Below, piece by piece: positions 28,482 to 36,683 of a stretch of DNA of 64,000 nt. The stretch's first letter is position 1, and every line of letters begins with the position of its first letter. The stretch covers positions 727,952 through 791,951 of the forward strand of contig NZ_LIVT01000001.1 in the NCBI RefSeq assembly GCF_001905905.1, read 5' to 3'. The notes under the pieces were generated by a model. It worked only from the letters and a program-made list of their open reading frames with translations, did no database searches and was not told where the DNA came from. The stretch is from Streptomyces sp. CB02366. Lineage in GTDB: Bacteria; Actinomycetota; Actinomycetes; Streptomycetales; Streptomycetaceae. Made by a program: the position numbers and the translations under genes.

Positions 28482-29651
28482 TTGGCATCGCATCGCAAGC
28501 CGCGCACGAAGGTGCGCTCCACCACCTCCGCCGTCGGGCTGACGACGGTCGCGCTGGCCTCCGTGACGCTGCTCTCCACGCAGAGCGCCACGGCCGCGCC
28601 CGCGGAGCCGAAGCCCGCGATCGAGGAGGTCCGGAAGAAGGTCGACGCCCTCTACCGGCAGGCGGGGGCCGCGACCCAGGAGTACAACCGGGCGAAGGCC
28701 GCCTCCGGGACGCAGCGGAAGAAGGTCGACGCGCTGCTCTCCGACGTGGCGGAGCGGACCGAGAGGATCAACGAGGCCCGCCGGGCGCTGGGCTCCTACG
28801 CGGCGGCCCAGTACCGCAGCGGCGGCATCGCGCCCACGGCGACGTTCTTCCTGGCGGACGACCCGCAGGGGTACTTCGACCAGAGCCGGCTGATGGCCCG
28901 GGCGACGGAGCGGCAGCAGAAGGCCGTGAGCGAGTTCCGTACGCAGCAGGCGTCGGCGGCGAAGAAGCGCGCGGAGGCGGTGAAGAGTCTGGAGGCCCTC
29001 ACCGAGACGCAGGCCACCCTCGCCTCCAGCAAGAAGGCCGTGCAGAGCAAGCTCACCGAGGCGCGCGGCCTGCTGTCCCGGCTGACCGCCGAGGAGAAGG
29101 CGCGGCTGGCGGAGCTGGAGCGCAGGAAGGAGGCCGAGGCCAGGGAGAAGGCGGCGCGGCTGGCCGCCCGGCAGGCCGCCGAGGCGAAGGAGCGGGCCGC
29201 GGCCGAGGAGAAGGCCCGCGAGGAGGCCGCGAAGGGGTCCGGCGGCGGCTCGGGCGGCGGCACGGGCACGGGCTCCGGCTCCGACGCGGGCAGCGGGTAC
29301 GCCGCCAAGGCGGAGAAGGTGCTGGCCTTCGCCCGGGCCCAGATCGGGAAGCCGTACGTGTGGGGGGCGACGGGCCCGTCCTCGTACGACTGCTCGGGGC
29401 TGACCCAGGCGGCCTGGCGGGAGGCGGGGGTGACGCTGCCCCGGACGACGTGGGACCAGGTCGAGTTCGGCACGCGGGTCGCCACGGCCGACCTCCGACC
29501 GGGCGACCTGGTCTTCTTCTACGACGACATCAGCCACGTCGGGATCTACAAGGGCGAGGGGATGATGATCCACGCCCCGAAGCCGGGCGCGAACGTGCGC
29601 GAGGAGTCGATCTACTCCATGCCGGTCTACGGGAGCGTGCGACCGGCGTAG
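28482..29651 (+). CDS. Secreted NlpC/P60 peptidoglycan hydrolase (riboswitch controlled)
   Basis: 389 residues. A signal peptide (RSTTSAVGLTTVALASVTLL then SATAAPA) is cleaved near residue 39. A coiled coil (about 45-250) precedes a Gly/Ser linker. The NlpC/P60 domain starts near 279 (AFARAQIGKPYVWGATGPSS) with catalytic Cys in YDCSGLTQAAW (about 303), His in ISHVGIY (about 352) and MIHAPKPG. Cleaves D-Glu-mDAP-type bonds in relatives. The start is TTG 28482: the ATG at 28473 directly abuts GGAAGGAG and leaves no spacing, whereas the TTG is 9 nt from it. The closest partner is the second NlpC gene at 30337, with the same architecture but no riboswitch. Confidence 0.9.
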   Translation: MASHRKPRTKVRSTTSAVGLTTVALASVTLLSTQSATAAPAEPKPAIEEVRKKVDALYRQAGAATQEYNRAKAASGTQRKKVDALLSDVAERTERINEARRALGSYAAAQYRSGGIAPTATFFLADDPQGYFDQSRLMARATERQQKAVSEFRTQQASAAKKRAEAVKSLEALTETQATLASSKKAVQSKLTEARGLLSRLTAEEKARLAELERRKEAEAREKAARLAARQAAEAKERAAAEEKAREEAAKGSGGGSGGGTGTGSGSDAGSGYAAKAEKVLAFARAQIGKPYVWGATGPSSYDCSGLTQAAWREAGVTLPRTTWDQVEFGTRVATADLRPGDLVFFYDDISHVGIYKGEGMMIHAPKPGANVREESIYSMPVYGSVRPA

Positions 29652-29701
29652 TCGGCCACCGCGGCGTAGGGGGCGGAGCGGCCGGTGCGCGGAGCAGGAG
29701 G

Positions 29702-29733
29702 CGGGGCGGCCGGTGCGCGGCCGGCCCGCCCCG
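29702..29733. terminator. Hairpin between NlpC/P60 and the TM protein
   Basis: GGGGCGGCCGG (about 29703-29713) pairs with CCGGCCCGCCCC (about 29720-29732) with one bulge, between convergent genes. Confidence 0.55.
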
Positions 29734-29739
29734 GCGGCC

Positions 29740-30093
29740 TCAGGTCCAGACCGTGGCGATGAAGATGTTGGCGACGGTCAGCCCGCCGACCGCCATGAAC
29801 ACGCCCTTGTCGACCTTCTCCTCGTCGCGCTTGACGTAGACCAGGGCCAGGATCACGACCAGCAGCGCCAGCTTGATGCCGATCTTGACGTTGTTGACGG
29901 CCTGGTCGTCGGCCTGGTTGAGGCCGACCAGGGCGATGCCGGTGATCAGCATGGTCAGCGCACCGTGGAGCATCGAGGGGCCGAACCGGGCGGTCCCTTC
30001 CCCCACGGCCTTCATCTGAGTCAGAAAGCCGCCCAGCAGGGAGGCGATGCCGATGATGTGCAGGGCGACGACAACATTGATGAGTACGTCCAT
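29740..30093 (-). CDS. Small four-helix membrane protein
   Basis: 117 residues, function unknown. Four hydrophobic segments: VLINVVVALHIIGIASLLGG, MLHGALTMLITGIALVGL, IGIKLALLVVILALVYVK and MAVGGLTVANIFIATVW, with short charged loops (KRDEEKVDKG). An HIIGI pattern in helix 1 and two His residues could bind a cofactor, but this is weak. ATG 30093 overlaps nothing; divergent from the second NlpC gene with a possible iron-box-like site between. Confidence 0.8.
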   Translation of the reverse strand: MDVLINVVVALHIIGIASLLGGFLTQMKAVGEGTARFGPSMLHGALTMLITGIALVGLNQADDQAVNNVKIGIKLALLVVILALVYVKRDEEKVDKGVFMAVGGLTVANIFIATVWT

Positions 30094-30131
30094 GGCTCCG
30101 GAGCCTAGCCATGGCCAAGGTTTTACCTTCC

Positions 30132-30145
30132 AGTGAGGCTAGCCT
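30132..30145. promoter_or_regulatory. Weak iron-box-like sequence
   Basis: AGTGAGGCTAGCCT resembles half of the DmdR/IdeR iron box (TTAGG-TTAGG-CTAACCTAA) but has several mismatches. It lies in the divergent gap between the TM protein and NlpC/P60. Low confidence. Confidence 0.15.
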
Positions 30146-30336
30146 TCCCGGGGAGCCCTCCGGTATCGACCGGCTCGGCTCGGCACAGGGGCATATCGGT
30201 GATCACCTGTGCGCGGCGAAACGTCACATCAGGGCAATAGCTGTCATGACGCCTCTTTTCCTCACGCCGGGATTAGCGTCCTTCCCGGACCCGCCGCCCT
30301 TCGCGGCGGCCAGCCGAGAGGAAGGATGCCGCCTCC

Positions 30337-31416
30337 GTGGCAGCGCACCGCAGGTCAGCCCATCGAAAACCCAAGCAGCGCCCGCTCACCGGCTCTGCTG
30401 CCCGCACCGCCGCCACCCTGGCGCTCGCCGGGGCCGCCACCGCCGGCTCGGTCACCTCGGCGGGCGCGGCCCCCGCCGAACCGGCCACCGGCGCCGCCCA
30501 GGTCCGGGCGAAGGTCGACCGGCTGTACCACGACGCCGAGGTCGCCACCGAGAAGTACAACGGCGCGAAGGAGAAGGCGGACACCGCCGCCCGTGCCGTG
30601 GACGCCCTGACCGACGAGGCCGCCCGCCGCACCGCGCGCCTCAACGCCTCGCGGCACGCCCTGGGTTCGCTGGCCACCGCGCAGTACCGCTCCGGCACCC
30701 TCGCCCCGGCCCTGCAACTGGCGCTCTCCTCCGACCCGGACGCCTACCTGGAACGCGCCTCCTACCTCGACCGGGCGGGCGACCGGCAGACGGGGCTGCT
30801 GCGCACCATCAAGCGGCAGGTCTCCCAGATCACCCGGGTCAAGGCCCGTGCCGACCGGGAGAACGAACGCCTCGCCGCCCGCCGCGCCGAACTGCGCGAG
30901 CACCGCACCGCGATCCGCACCAAGCTGGCGGACGCCCGGGAGCTGCTGGCCACCCTCACCGTCGAGCAGCGCGCCGCCCACGAGCGCGCCGCCGACGCCC
31001 GGCACGGCGGCGGCCCCGCCCGAGCCGAACGCTCCACCGCTCGCGGCGGCCCGGTCACCGCCCCGAACTCCCGGGCGGGGCGGGCCATCGCCTTCGCGCA
31101 CGGCGCGATCGGCAAACCGTACGTCTGGGGAGCGACCGGACCTGACGCCTTCGGCTGCTCCGGCCTGACCCAGGCGGCCTGGAAGGCGGCGGGGGTCGGC
31201 CTGCCACGCACCACCTACACCCAGATCAACGCGGGGCAGCGCATCCCCCGCTCCCAACTGGCCCCCGGCGACCTGGTGTTCTTCTACTCCGGGATCAGCC
31301 ACGTCGGCCTCTACATCGGCGGCGGCCAGATGATCCACGCCCCGCGCCCGGGAGCACCGGTCCGCATCGCGCCCATCGACCAGATGCCTTTCGCCGGGGC
31401 GACCCGGGTGGCATAG
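30337..31416 (+). CDS. Second NlpC/P60 hydrolase, secreted
   Basis: 359 residues, a paralogue of the 28482 gene: RSAHRKPKQRPLTGSAART, then a signal hydrophobic core ATLALAGAATAGSVTSAGAA cleaved near residue 45. Coiled coil about 50-215 (e.g. RTARLNASRHALGSLATAQY shared with the paralogue). The NlpC/P60 domain has AIGKPYVWGATGPDAFGCSGL (Cys about 274) and ISHVGLYIGGGQMIHAPRPG (His pair). GTG 30337, AGGAAGG 11 nt ahead. No c-di-AMP switch upstream, so it is regulated differently from its paralogue. Duplication within 2 kb is likely. Confidence 0.9.
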   Translation: MAAHRRSAHRKPKQRPLTGSAARTAATLALAGAATAGSVTSAGAAPAEPATGAAQVRAKVDRLYHDAEVATEKYNGAKEKADTAARAVDALTDEAARRTARLNASRHALGSLATAQYRSGTLAPALQLALSSDPDAYLERASYLDRAGDRQTGLLRTIKRQVSQITRVKARADRENERLAARRAELREHRTAIRTKLADARELLATLTVEQRAAHERAADARHGGGPARAERSTARGGPVTAPNSRAGRAIAFAHGAIGKPYVWGATGPDAFGCSGLTQAAWKAAGVGLPRTTYTQINAGQRIPRSQLAPGDLVFFYSGISHVGLYIGGGQMIHAPRPGAPVRIAPIDQMPFAGATRVA

Positions 31417-31456
31417 TTCGCCGCGCCGTTGCGACCTCCGCCGAAGGAACCCCCGT

Positions 31457-32230
31457 ATGACGTTGGCGAACGCCGTCCAGGACTACGCCCGCACGCTGAC
31501 ACTGCGCTCACCCGACCACTACCGGGTGGGGCCGTTCACCGTCCGGCACAACCCCGGATGGGAGCTGAAGTACGCCAACTACGCCATCCCCGACCGGGAC
31601 GCGGAGCCCACGGCGGACGAGGTGGCCGCTCTGGTCGAGGCGTTCGAGGAACACTCCCGCCTGCCCCGGCTGGAGTTCCTGCCGGCCTGGGCCCCGGCCG
31701 TCGAACCGGCTCTGCTGGCCGCCGGTTTCACCGTGGAGAACCGCGCCCCGCTGCTCGCCTGCGGCCGCGAGGACTTCCGGGCGCCGAAGCCGGTCGACGG
31801 CCTCCGCATCGGCACGCCGGTCACCGAGGCGGAGTTCACCGAGGCCGCGCGCGTCCAGCACCAGGGCTTCGGCGGCGAGGGCGAGCCCGAGCCGGGGATG
31901 ACCGACTGGCTGCGCGCGGCGGCCACCGGCGACGGGGTCGCCGCACTGGCCGTCCTCGACGGAGCACCGGCCGGAGTCGGCGGCTGCTCGCCCGCGATCG
32001 ACGGTCTGAGCGAACTGGCCGGGCTCGCCGTCGCCGCCCCCCACCGCCGCCGGGGCGTCGGGGCGGCGCTCTCCGCCTGGCTGACCCGTCGGGCCCTGGA
32101 CCAGGGCTGCCGGACGGTCTGGCTGGAACCGGGTGACCCGGACGTCGAGCGCGTCTACGCGGGCATCGGCTACCGCCGGATCGGCGAGAAGGTCGACATC
32201 TCGCTCGCCCCGGCGCCGGGACCTGTCTGA
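31457..32230 (+). CDS. GNAT-family N-acetyltransferase
   Basis: 257 residues with a C-terminal GNAT fold (about 115-245): LRIGTPVTEAEFTEAARVQH, then the acetyl-CoA loop VAAPHRRRGVGAALSAWL (the R/Q-x-x-G-x-G/A motif) and a terminal strand (VERVYAGIGYRRIGEKVDI). The N-terminal third is unrelated and may bind the substrate. AAGGA precedes ATG 31457. Substrate unknown. It converges with the response regulator, sharing a hairpin that covers both stop codons. Confidence 0.88.
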   Translation: MTLANAVQDYARTLTLRSPDHYRVGPFTVRHNPGWELKYANYAIPDRDAEPTADEVAALVEAFEEHSRLPRLEFLPAWAPAVEPALLAAGFTVENRAPLLACGREDFRAPKPVDGLRIGTPVTEAEFTEAARVQHQGFGGEGEPEPGMTDWLRAAATGDGVAALAVLDGAPAGVGGCSPAIDGLSELAGLAVAAPHRRRGVGAALSAWLTRRALDQGCRTVWLEPGDPDVERVYAGIGYRRIGEKVDISLAPAPGPV

Positions 32231-32253
32231 GCCCGGAGCGGAGCGCCCGGCTC
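32229..32253. terminator. Bidirectional hairpin over both stop codons
   Basis: GAGCC at 32229-32233 and GGCTC at 32249-32253 flank a partial inner stem; the arms overlap the stop codons of both the GNAT and response-regulator genes. Confidence 0.5.
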
Positions 32254-32947
32254 AGACCAGCCGGCGCGCCGTCGCCCAGCGGGTCAGCTCGTGCCGGTTG
32301 GAGAGCTGGAGCTTCCTCAGCACCGCCGAGACGTGCGACTCGACCGTCTTCACCGAGATGAACAGCTGCTTGGCGATCTCCTTGTACGCGTAGCCGCGCG
32401 CGATCAGCCGCAGCACCTCGCGCTCGCGCTGGGTGAGGCGGTCCAGATCCTCGTCGATCGGCGGGGCGTCCGTGGAGGCGAAGGCGTCCAGCACGAAGCC
32501 GGCCAGGCGGGGCGAGAAGACCGCGTCGCCCTCCTGCACCCGGAAGACCGAGTCCACCAGGTCGGCGCCGGTGATCGTCTTGGTGACATAGCCGCGCGCC
32601 CCGCCCCGGATGACGCCGATGACGTCCTCCGCCGCGTCCGACACGGACAGCGCGAGGAAACGGACCGGGTCCTGGGCGGCGCCCATCAGCGGGGCGCAGC
32701 GGCGCAGCACCTCCACGCCGCCGCCGCCCGGGAGATGGACGTCGAGGAGGACGACCTCGGGGCGGGTCGCCGTGATCACGGTGACCGCCTGGTCGACGTC
32801 GGCGGCCTCGCCGACCACCTCGACGCCGGTCTCCTCGGTGCGGCCGATCTCGGCCTGCACCCCGGTGCGGAACATCCGGTGGTCGTCGACGAGCACGACC
32901 CGTACCCGCCGCTCCGGGCCCCCGGTGGCTTCGGTGTTCTCGGTCAT
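32252..32947 (-). CDS. NarL/LuxR-type response regulator
   Basis: 231 residues. The receiver has RVVLVDDHRMFRTGVQAEI (acidic pair at the N-terminus), the phospho-acceptor D69 in VVLLDVHLPGG, and the Thr/Lys switch residues LALSVSDAAE and GYVTKTIT. The effector domain (about 165-231) is a LuxR HTH: LTQREREVLRLIARGYAYKE, IAKQLFISVKTVESHVSAVL. Its ATG overlaps the kinase stop by ATGA (32944-32947), so it is the cognate partner. Candidate targets are the TCAGGGTC sites in the gap to the PspC gene. Confidence 0.93.
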   Translation of the reverse strand: MTENTEATGGPERRVRVVLVDDHRMFRTGVQAEIGRTEETGVEVVGEAADVDQAVTVITATRPEVVLLDVHLPGGGGVEVLRRCAPLMGAAQDPVRFLALSVSDAAEDVIGVIRGGARGYVTKTITGADLVDSVFRVQEGDAVFSPRLAGFVLDAFASTDAPPIDEDLDRLTQREREVLRLIARGYAYKEIAKQLFISVKTVESHVSAVLRKLQLSNRHELTRWATARRLV

Positions 32948-34230
32948 TCGCTCGCCCTCTCCATCTCCAGCTCGACCTCGGTGCCCCCGCCGGGCGCCGA
33001 ACGCAGTCGGGCGGTCCCGCCGTTGCGCTGCATCCGGCCGATGATCGATTCTCGTACGCCCATGCGGTCGGCGGGAACCTCGTCCAGGTCGAAACCCGGG
33101 CCCCGGTCCCGGACGGAGACGAAGACCGTGCGTCCCTCGACCTCCGCGAAGACCTGCACCGCCCCGCCCTCGCCACCGTACTTGGCGGCGTTGACCATCG
33201 CCTCGCGGGCGGCCTGCAACTGTGCGGCCAGCTTCTCGTCGAGGGGGCAGTCGCCGACCACGACGACCTCCAGGGGCACGCCGTGCTTGTCCTCGACCTC
33301 GGCGGCGGTCCGCTTGACCGCCTCGGCCAGGGTCGCCGGCTCCTCGTCCTCGTCCTTGCCGGTGCCCTCGGGGTTGTAGAGCCAGTTGCGCAGTTCGCGC
33401 TCCTGGGCGCGCGCGAGGCGCCGGACCTCGCCGCCGTCGTCGGCGTTGCGCTGGATCAGGGTGAGGGTGTGCAGCACGGAGTCGTGGACGTGGGCGGCGA
33501 CCTCGGCCCGCTCCTGGGCGCGGATGCGCATCAGCCGCTCCTCGGAGAGGTCCTGGGTCATCCGCACCAGGTAGGGCCCGGCGAGCAGGAAGATGCCGGT
33601 CAGCACCGCGATGGCGGCGGTGAGCACGTTGCCGAGCTGGGCGGCCGAGCCGCGGACGACGAGGAAGACCGCGAGGCCGAGGCCGACCAGGGCGACCCCG
33701 GCGAGACCCCGGGCCAGGTGGAGCAGCTTGCGGTTGCGGCCGACCTCCATCCAGCGGGCGCGGCGGGCGTTGTCCGCCTGCCGCCAGACCAGCACCGAGC
33801 CCGCGCCGATCAGGAGGGTGGGCCAGATGTAGCGGCCGGTCTCACCGCCCATGTCGACGTTGACGAAGTACGCGACGGCCCCGACCGCCAGGGCGACCAG
33901 CGCGAAGACCTGGCCCTTGTCCGGTGCGCGGAGCCTGCGGCGGCCTTCCGGGGAGGTCTCGAACACGGACCGGGTGGGCTCGACGCCGCCGACGCCGAGC
34001 GGGACGACGATCCAGAACACCGCGTAGAGCAGAGCGCCGAGGCCGTCGGTGACGAACAGGCCGAGGAAGACGAGCCGCACCCAGGCGACGGGCAGCCCGA
34101 GGTGGCCGGCGAGCCCGCGCGCGACGCCGCCGAGCAGCCGTCCGTCGGCGCTGCGGTAGAGCTTGCGCGGCGCGGGCTCCTCCGGCTCGGCGGTGAGGGA
34201 GCTGGCGGCTCGGGCGGTGGCGGCTGGCAT
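32944..34230 (-). CDS. PspC-domain sensor histidine kinase
   Basis: 428 residues. An N-terminal PspC domain (KLYRSADGRLLGGVARGLAG, LPVAWVRLVFLGLFV, ALLYAVFWIVVPLG) is followed by three more TM segments. The HisKA_3 domain has ERAEVAAHVHDSVLHTLTL with H249 as phospho-site; HATPase: REAMVNAAKYGGEGG (N box), DRGPGFDLDEV (G1), and IIGRMQRNGGTARL. The start is ATG 34230; a further 12 residues upstream are possible but less likely. PspC kinases of this type sense envelope stress. Overlaps the regulator start by 4 nt. Confidence 0.9.
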   Translation of the reverse strand: MPAATARAASSLTAEPEEPAPRKLYRSADGRLLGGVARGLAGHLGLPVAWVRLVFLGLFVTDGLGALLYAVFWIVVPLGVGGVEPTRSVFETSPEGRRRLRAPDKGQVFALVALAVGAVAYFVNVDMGGETGRYIWPTLLIGAGSVLVWRQADNARRARWMEVGRNRKLLHLARGLAGVALVGLGLAVFLVVRGSAAQLGNVLTAAIAVLTGIFLLAGPYLVRMTQDLSEERLMRIRAQERAEVAAHVHDSVLHTLTLIQRNADDGGEVRRLARAQERELRNWLYNPEGTGKDEDEEPATLAEAVKRTAAEVEDKHGVPLEVVVVGDCPLDEKLAAQLQAAREAMVNAAKYGGEGGAVQVFAEVEGRTVFVSVRDRGPGFDLDEVPADRMGVRESIIGRMQRNGGTARLRSAPGGGTEVELEMERASE

Positions 34231-34550
34231 ACCCCGATCGTCACACGCGCGGGTGCGGGGCGGCATCAGGGTCGGCCCCCGAAGTGACCCTGAGGCTCTC
34301 CCCCGCGCCCGGCCTGGGGCCGGCCCCCGGCCCCCGCGTCCGGCGCGTACGCCCCGGCGTGACCGGCGCGCCCCGCCTCGCGGGGTGCGCCCGGCGACCG
34401 CGCCCGGCCGCCCCCGGCCGCCGTCCGCCGTCCGCCGGCCCCGGACACTGCCCCGGCCACGGCCCTTCAGGGGCGTACGCGGGCAATATCAGGGTCCGGC
34501 CAGGGTCGGGGCGGCTCCCGGCGGGCGCTCCGGCCCGTCACCATGGAGGC
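34231..34550. promoter_or_regulatory. Divergent promoter region with TCAGGGTC half-sites
   Basis: In the 320-nt gap between the kinase and the PspC gene, TCAGGGTC (34266-34273) and GACCCTGA (34286-34293) form an inverted pair with 12-nt spacer. On the other side TCAGGGTC (34489-34496) and CAGGGTC (34501-34507) form a direct pair 11 bp apart, beside a CAATAT -10-like sequence (34484-34489). I infer these are sites for the adjacent regulator. Confidence 0.5.
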
Positions 34551-35900
34551 ATGACCGCTCCCTCCGGCGCAGCCCCCGGCGTCGCGCCCCCCGAAGCGCC
34601 GAAGCCGACGCTGCGGCGCACCCCGCGCCAGAAGGTCGTCGCCGGGGTGTGCGGCGGGCTGGGCCGGTACTGCGACGTGGACCCGGTGGTCTTCCGGATC
34701 GTGCTCGGCGTCCTGTCGGTGACCGGGGGCGTCGGCCTGATCTTCTACGGCTTCGCCTGGCTGCTGCTGCCCGCCGACGGCGAGGACGAGAACGAGGTGC
34801 GCAGGCTGCTGTCGGGCCGGGTGGACGGAGCCGCGCTGGTGGCGCTGCTGCTGGCGCTGATCGGCTGCGGACTGTTCCTCTCGATGCTGCACAACCGGGG
34901 GATGCTGTCGTTCGCCGCGCTGCTGGCGGTGGCCGTGGTCGGCTTCTCCGTGTGGACGCAGTCCCCCCGGTCGTCGGCGCCCGAGGACCCGGCGGCCCCG
35001 CCCGGTGCTCCGGACGCCCCGGCCGGCCCCGCGCACACCGGAGGGCTCGGGGCCCCGCCGCCGGAGGTGAAGGCCCCGCCGAAGCCGGGCGGTCCGTCGT
35101 GGTGGCGGGATCCGATGGTCAAGGACGGCACGACCGGGCCGGTGGGCCCGGACTACCTGTGGGGTCCGCCGGACACGGACGCCGGGGCGGCGCACGCCGG
35201 GATGAAGGCGGGGCGGCCCAGCCCGGACGCGCCGTTCCGGACGCCGTCGCCGTCGTCCGCGCCGCGCGGACCGCGCTCCATCGGCGGCCCGGTCTTCCTG
35301 GCGGCGCTGGTGGCGGGCGCTCTGGGCACCGGGCTGAGCTGGGACCAGCAGCCGCTGGGCACCGCTCTGCAGATCGGTCTGACCGCCGCGCTCGCCGTCT
35401 TCGGAATCGGTCTGCTGATCGCCTCGGTGCTGGGGCGGACCGGCTTCGGCACGCTCTTGACGGCGCTGGTCACGGCGGGGCTCCTGGCGGGCGCGTCGGC
35501 GCTGCCGAAGGACATCGACACCTCGTGGGGCCGGCGGGAATGGCGTCCCGCCTCGGTGAGCGCGGTGCTCCGGCACTACGAGCTGAGCACGGGCGACGCG
35601 CGGCTGGACCTGTCCGGGGTGAAGGTCCCCGAGGGCCGGACCGTACGCACCGGCCTCGATGTGGCGGCGGGCCGGGCGGCCGTCGTCGTGCCGCGGGACG
35701 TGACGGTGAAGGTGCGGGCCGAGGCGCGTCTGGGGGAGGTCCGGCTGGAGGACGGGCAGCGGGTCCAGGTCCGGATCGACGACGGCAGGGCGACCGAGCG
35801 CACGCTGCCGCCGCCGCCCGGTGGACCGCCGGCCGGGACGATCGAACTGCTCGTGGAAGTGGACATCGGACAGGTGGAGGTCACCCGTGCTGCGTCATGA
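34551..35900 (+). CDS. PspC-domain membrane protein with toastrack-like C-terminus
   Basis: 449 residues. The PspC block is LRRTPRQKVVAGVCGGLGRY, VVFRIVLGVLSVTGGVGLIFYGFAWLLLPADG. Several TM helices follow (ALLLALIGCGLFLSM, FAALLAVAVVGFSVW), a Pro/Gly-rich linker, then more TM segments (GGPVFLAALVAGALGTGLSW and others). The last ~110 residues, from HYELSTGDARLDLSGVKVPE to VDIGQVEV, resemble the beta-solenoid/toastrack domain of LiaF- and PspC-associated proteins. ATG 34551; GGAGG lies only 1 nt ahead, so the ribosome site is poor. Partner of the kinase and regulator encoded divergently. Confidence 0.85.
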   Translation: MTAPSGAAPGVAPPEAPKPTLRRTPRQKVVAGVCGGLGRYCDVDPVVFRIVLGVLSVTGGVGLIFYGFAWLLLPADGEDENEVRRLLSGRVDGAALVALLLALIGCGLFLSMLHNRGMLSFAALLAVAVVGFSVWTQSPRSSAPEDPAAPPGAPDAPAGPAHTGGLGAPPPEVKAPPKPGGPSWWRDPMVKDGTTGPVGPDYLWGPPDTDAGAAHAGMKAGRPSPDAPFRTPSPSSAPRGPRSIGGPVFLAALVAGALGTGLSWDQQPLGTALQIGLTAALAVFGIGLLIASVLGRTGFGTLLTALVTAGLLAGASALPKDIDTSWGRREWRPASVSAVLRHYELSTGDARLDLSGVKVPEGRTVRTGLDVAAGRAAVVVPRDVTVKVRAEARLGEVRLEDGQRVQVRIDDGRATERTLPPPPGGPPAGTIELLVEVDIGQVEVTRAAS

Positions 35901-36150
35901 GTTCCGGCCCGGCCGCGCGGTGGCGGGCCTGGTGATGCTGACCCTGGCCGGTGGATACGCCGCCGACGCCGCCGGGGCCTGGGACGCCCCGTGGACGTTC
36001 TTCCTGCCGCTGCTCCTCGGCGGCCTGGGGCTGGCCGCGGCGGTGACCTGGGCCTCCTACAGGGTGCGGCGCCGGCGCGAGGCGAGGAAGGCGTCGGCGG
36101 AGAACACGGTGGCGCCCGCCAGCACCAGCGGCAGCCACGCCATCAGGTAG
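35887..36150 (+). CDS. Small two-helix membrane protein
   Basis: 87 residues, unknown function. MLRHEFRPGRAVAGLVMLTLAGGYAADAAGAW and TFFLPLLLGGLGLAAAVTWASY form two hydrophobic segments; the rest is a basic tail (RVRRRREARKASAEN). GTG 35887 with GGAGG 6 nt ahead; it overlaps the PspC gene by 14 nt, so it is coupled. Its last 94 nt overlap the end of the convergent DoxX gene, an unusually long overlap for real genes. Confidence 0.65.
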   Translation: MLRHEFRPGRAVAGLVMLTLAGGYAADAAGAWDAPWTFFLPLLLGGLGLAAAVTWASYRVRRRREARKASAENTVAPASTSGSHAIR

Positions 36151-36566
36151 GGCAGGTCGTTGCCGTAGTAGTACGGGGTGGACTGCCAGCTCACCGTCAG
36201 CCAGAGGCTCAGCGAGATCAGCGCTCCGCCGAGCGCGGCGAGCCGGGCCCAGAGGCCGACGAGGGTGCCGAGGCCGACGAGGAGTTCACCGATCGCGATG
36301 GCGTGGCCGAAGCCCTCGGGGCTCTTGAGCGCCAGGTCGACGAGGGCGGGGACCGCGGAGGAGTCGCGCACCCCGCGCATCAGCTCGCCGATCGATCCGG
36401 CCCCGTCCGCGGACAGGAAGGCGCTGCCGGTGAGCTTGTCGAGCCCCGCGTAGACGAAGGTGACGCCGAGGAAGATCCTCAGCGGCAGCAGGGCGTACGT
36501 GCCCGCCCGCTCCTTCAGCGTCCTGCGCTCGCCCAGACCGTAGGATCCGCCGCCGTAACCGTTCAT
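36057..36566 (-). CDS. DoxX-family membrane protein
   Basis: 169 residues with the DoxX layout: LRIFLGVTFVYAGLDKLTG (helix 1 motif), GFGHAIAIGELLVGLGTLVGLW, AALGGALISLSLWLTVSW and YLMAWLPLVLAGATVFSADAF. DoxX proteins are linked to quinone or thiosulfate redox and to redox-defence complexes, but nothing here sets the substrate. ATG 36566. A Gly/Tyr-rich N-tail (MNGYGGGSYGLGERR) precedes helix 1. Single gene. Confidence 0.88.
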   Translation of the reverse strand: MNGYGGGSYGLGERRTLKERAGTYALLPLRIFLGVTFVYAGLDKLTGSAFLSADGAGSIGELMRGVRDSSAVPALVDLALKSPEGFGHAIAIGELLVGLGTLVGLWARLAALGGALISLSLWLTVSWQSTPYYYGNDLPYLMAWLPLVLAGATVFSADAFLASRRRRTL

Positions 36567-36683
36567 CGCCTCTGCCCAACTTCCCGGATTTCCGTCGCTC
36601 CGAGCCTACGTACGCCTCCCGGGCACCGCTCACCAGGGGCCGGACGCGGTCGGCGGCGGAACGCGGCCGGGGTGCGGCGGCGG

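Noticed and set aside
30132..30145. Iron box as a confident DmdR site
   Set aside because: Too many mismatches to the 19-bp consensus; kept only as a low-confidence note.
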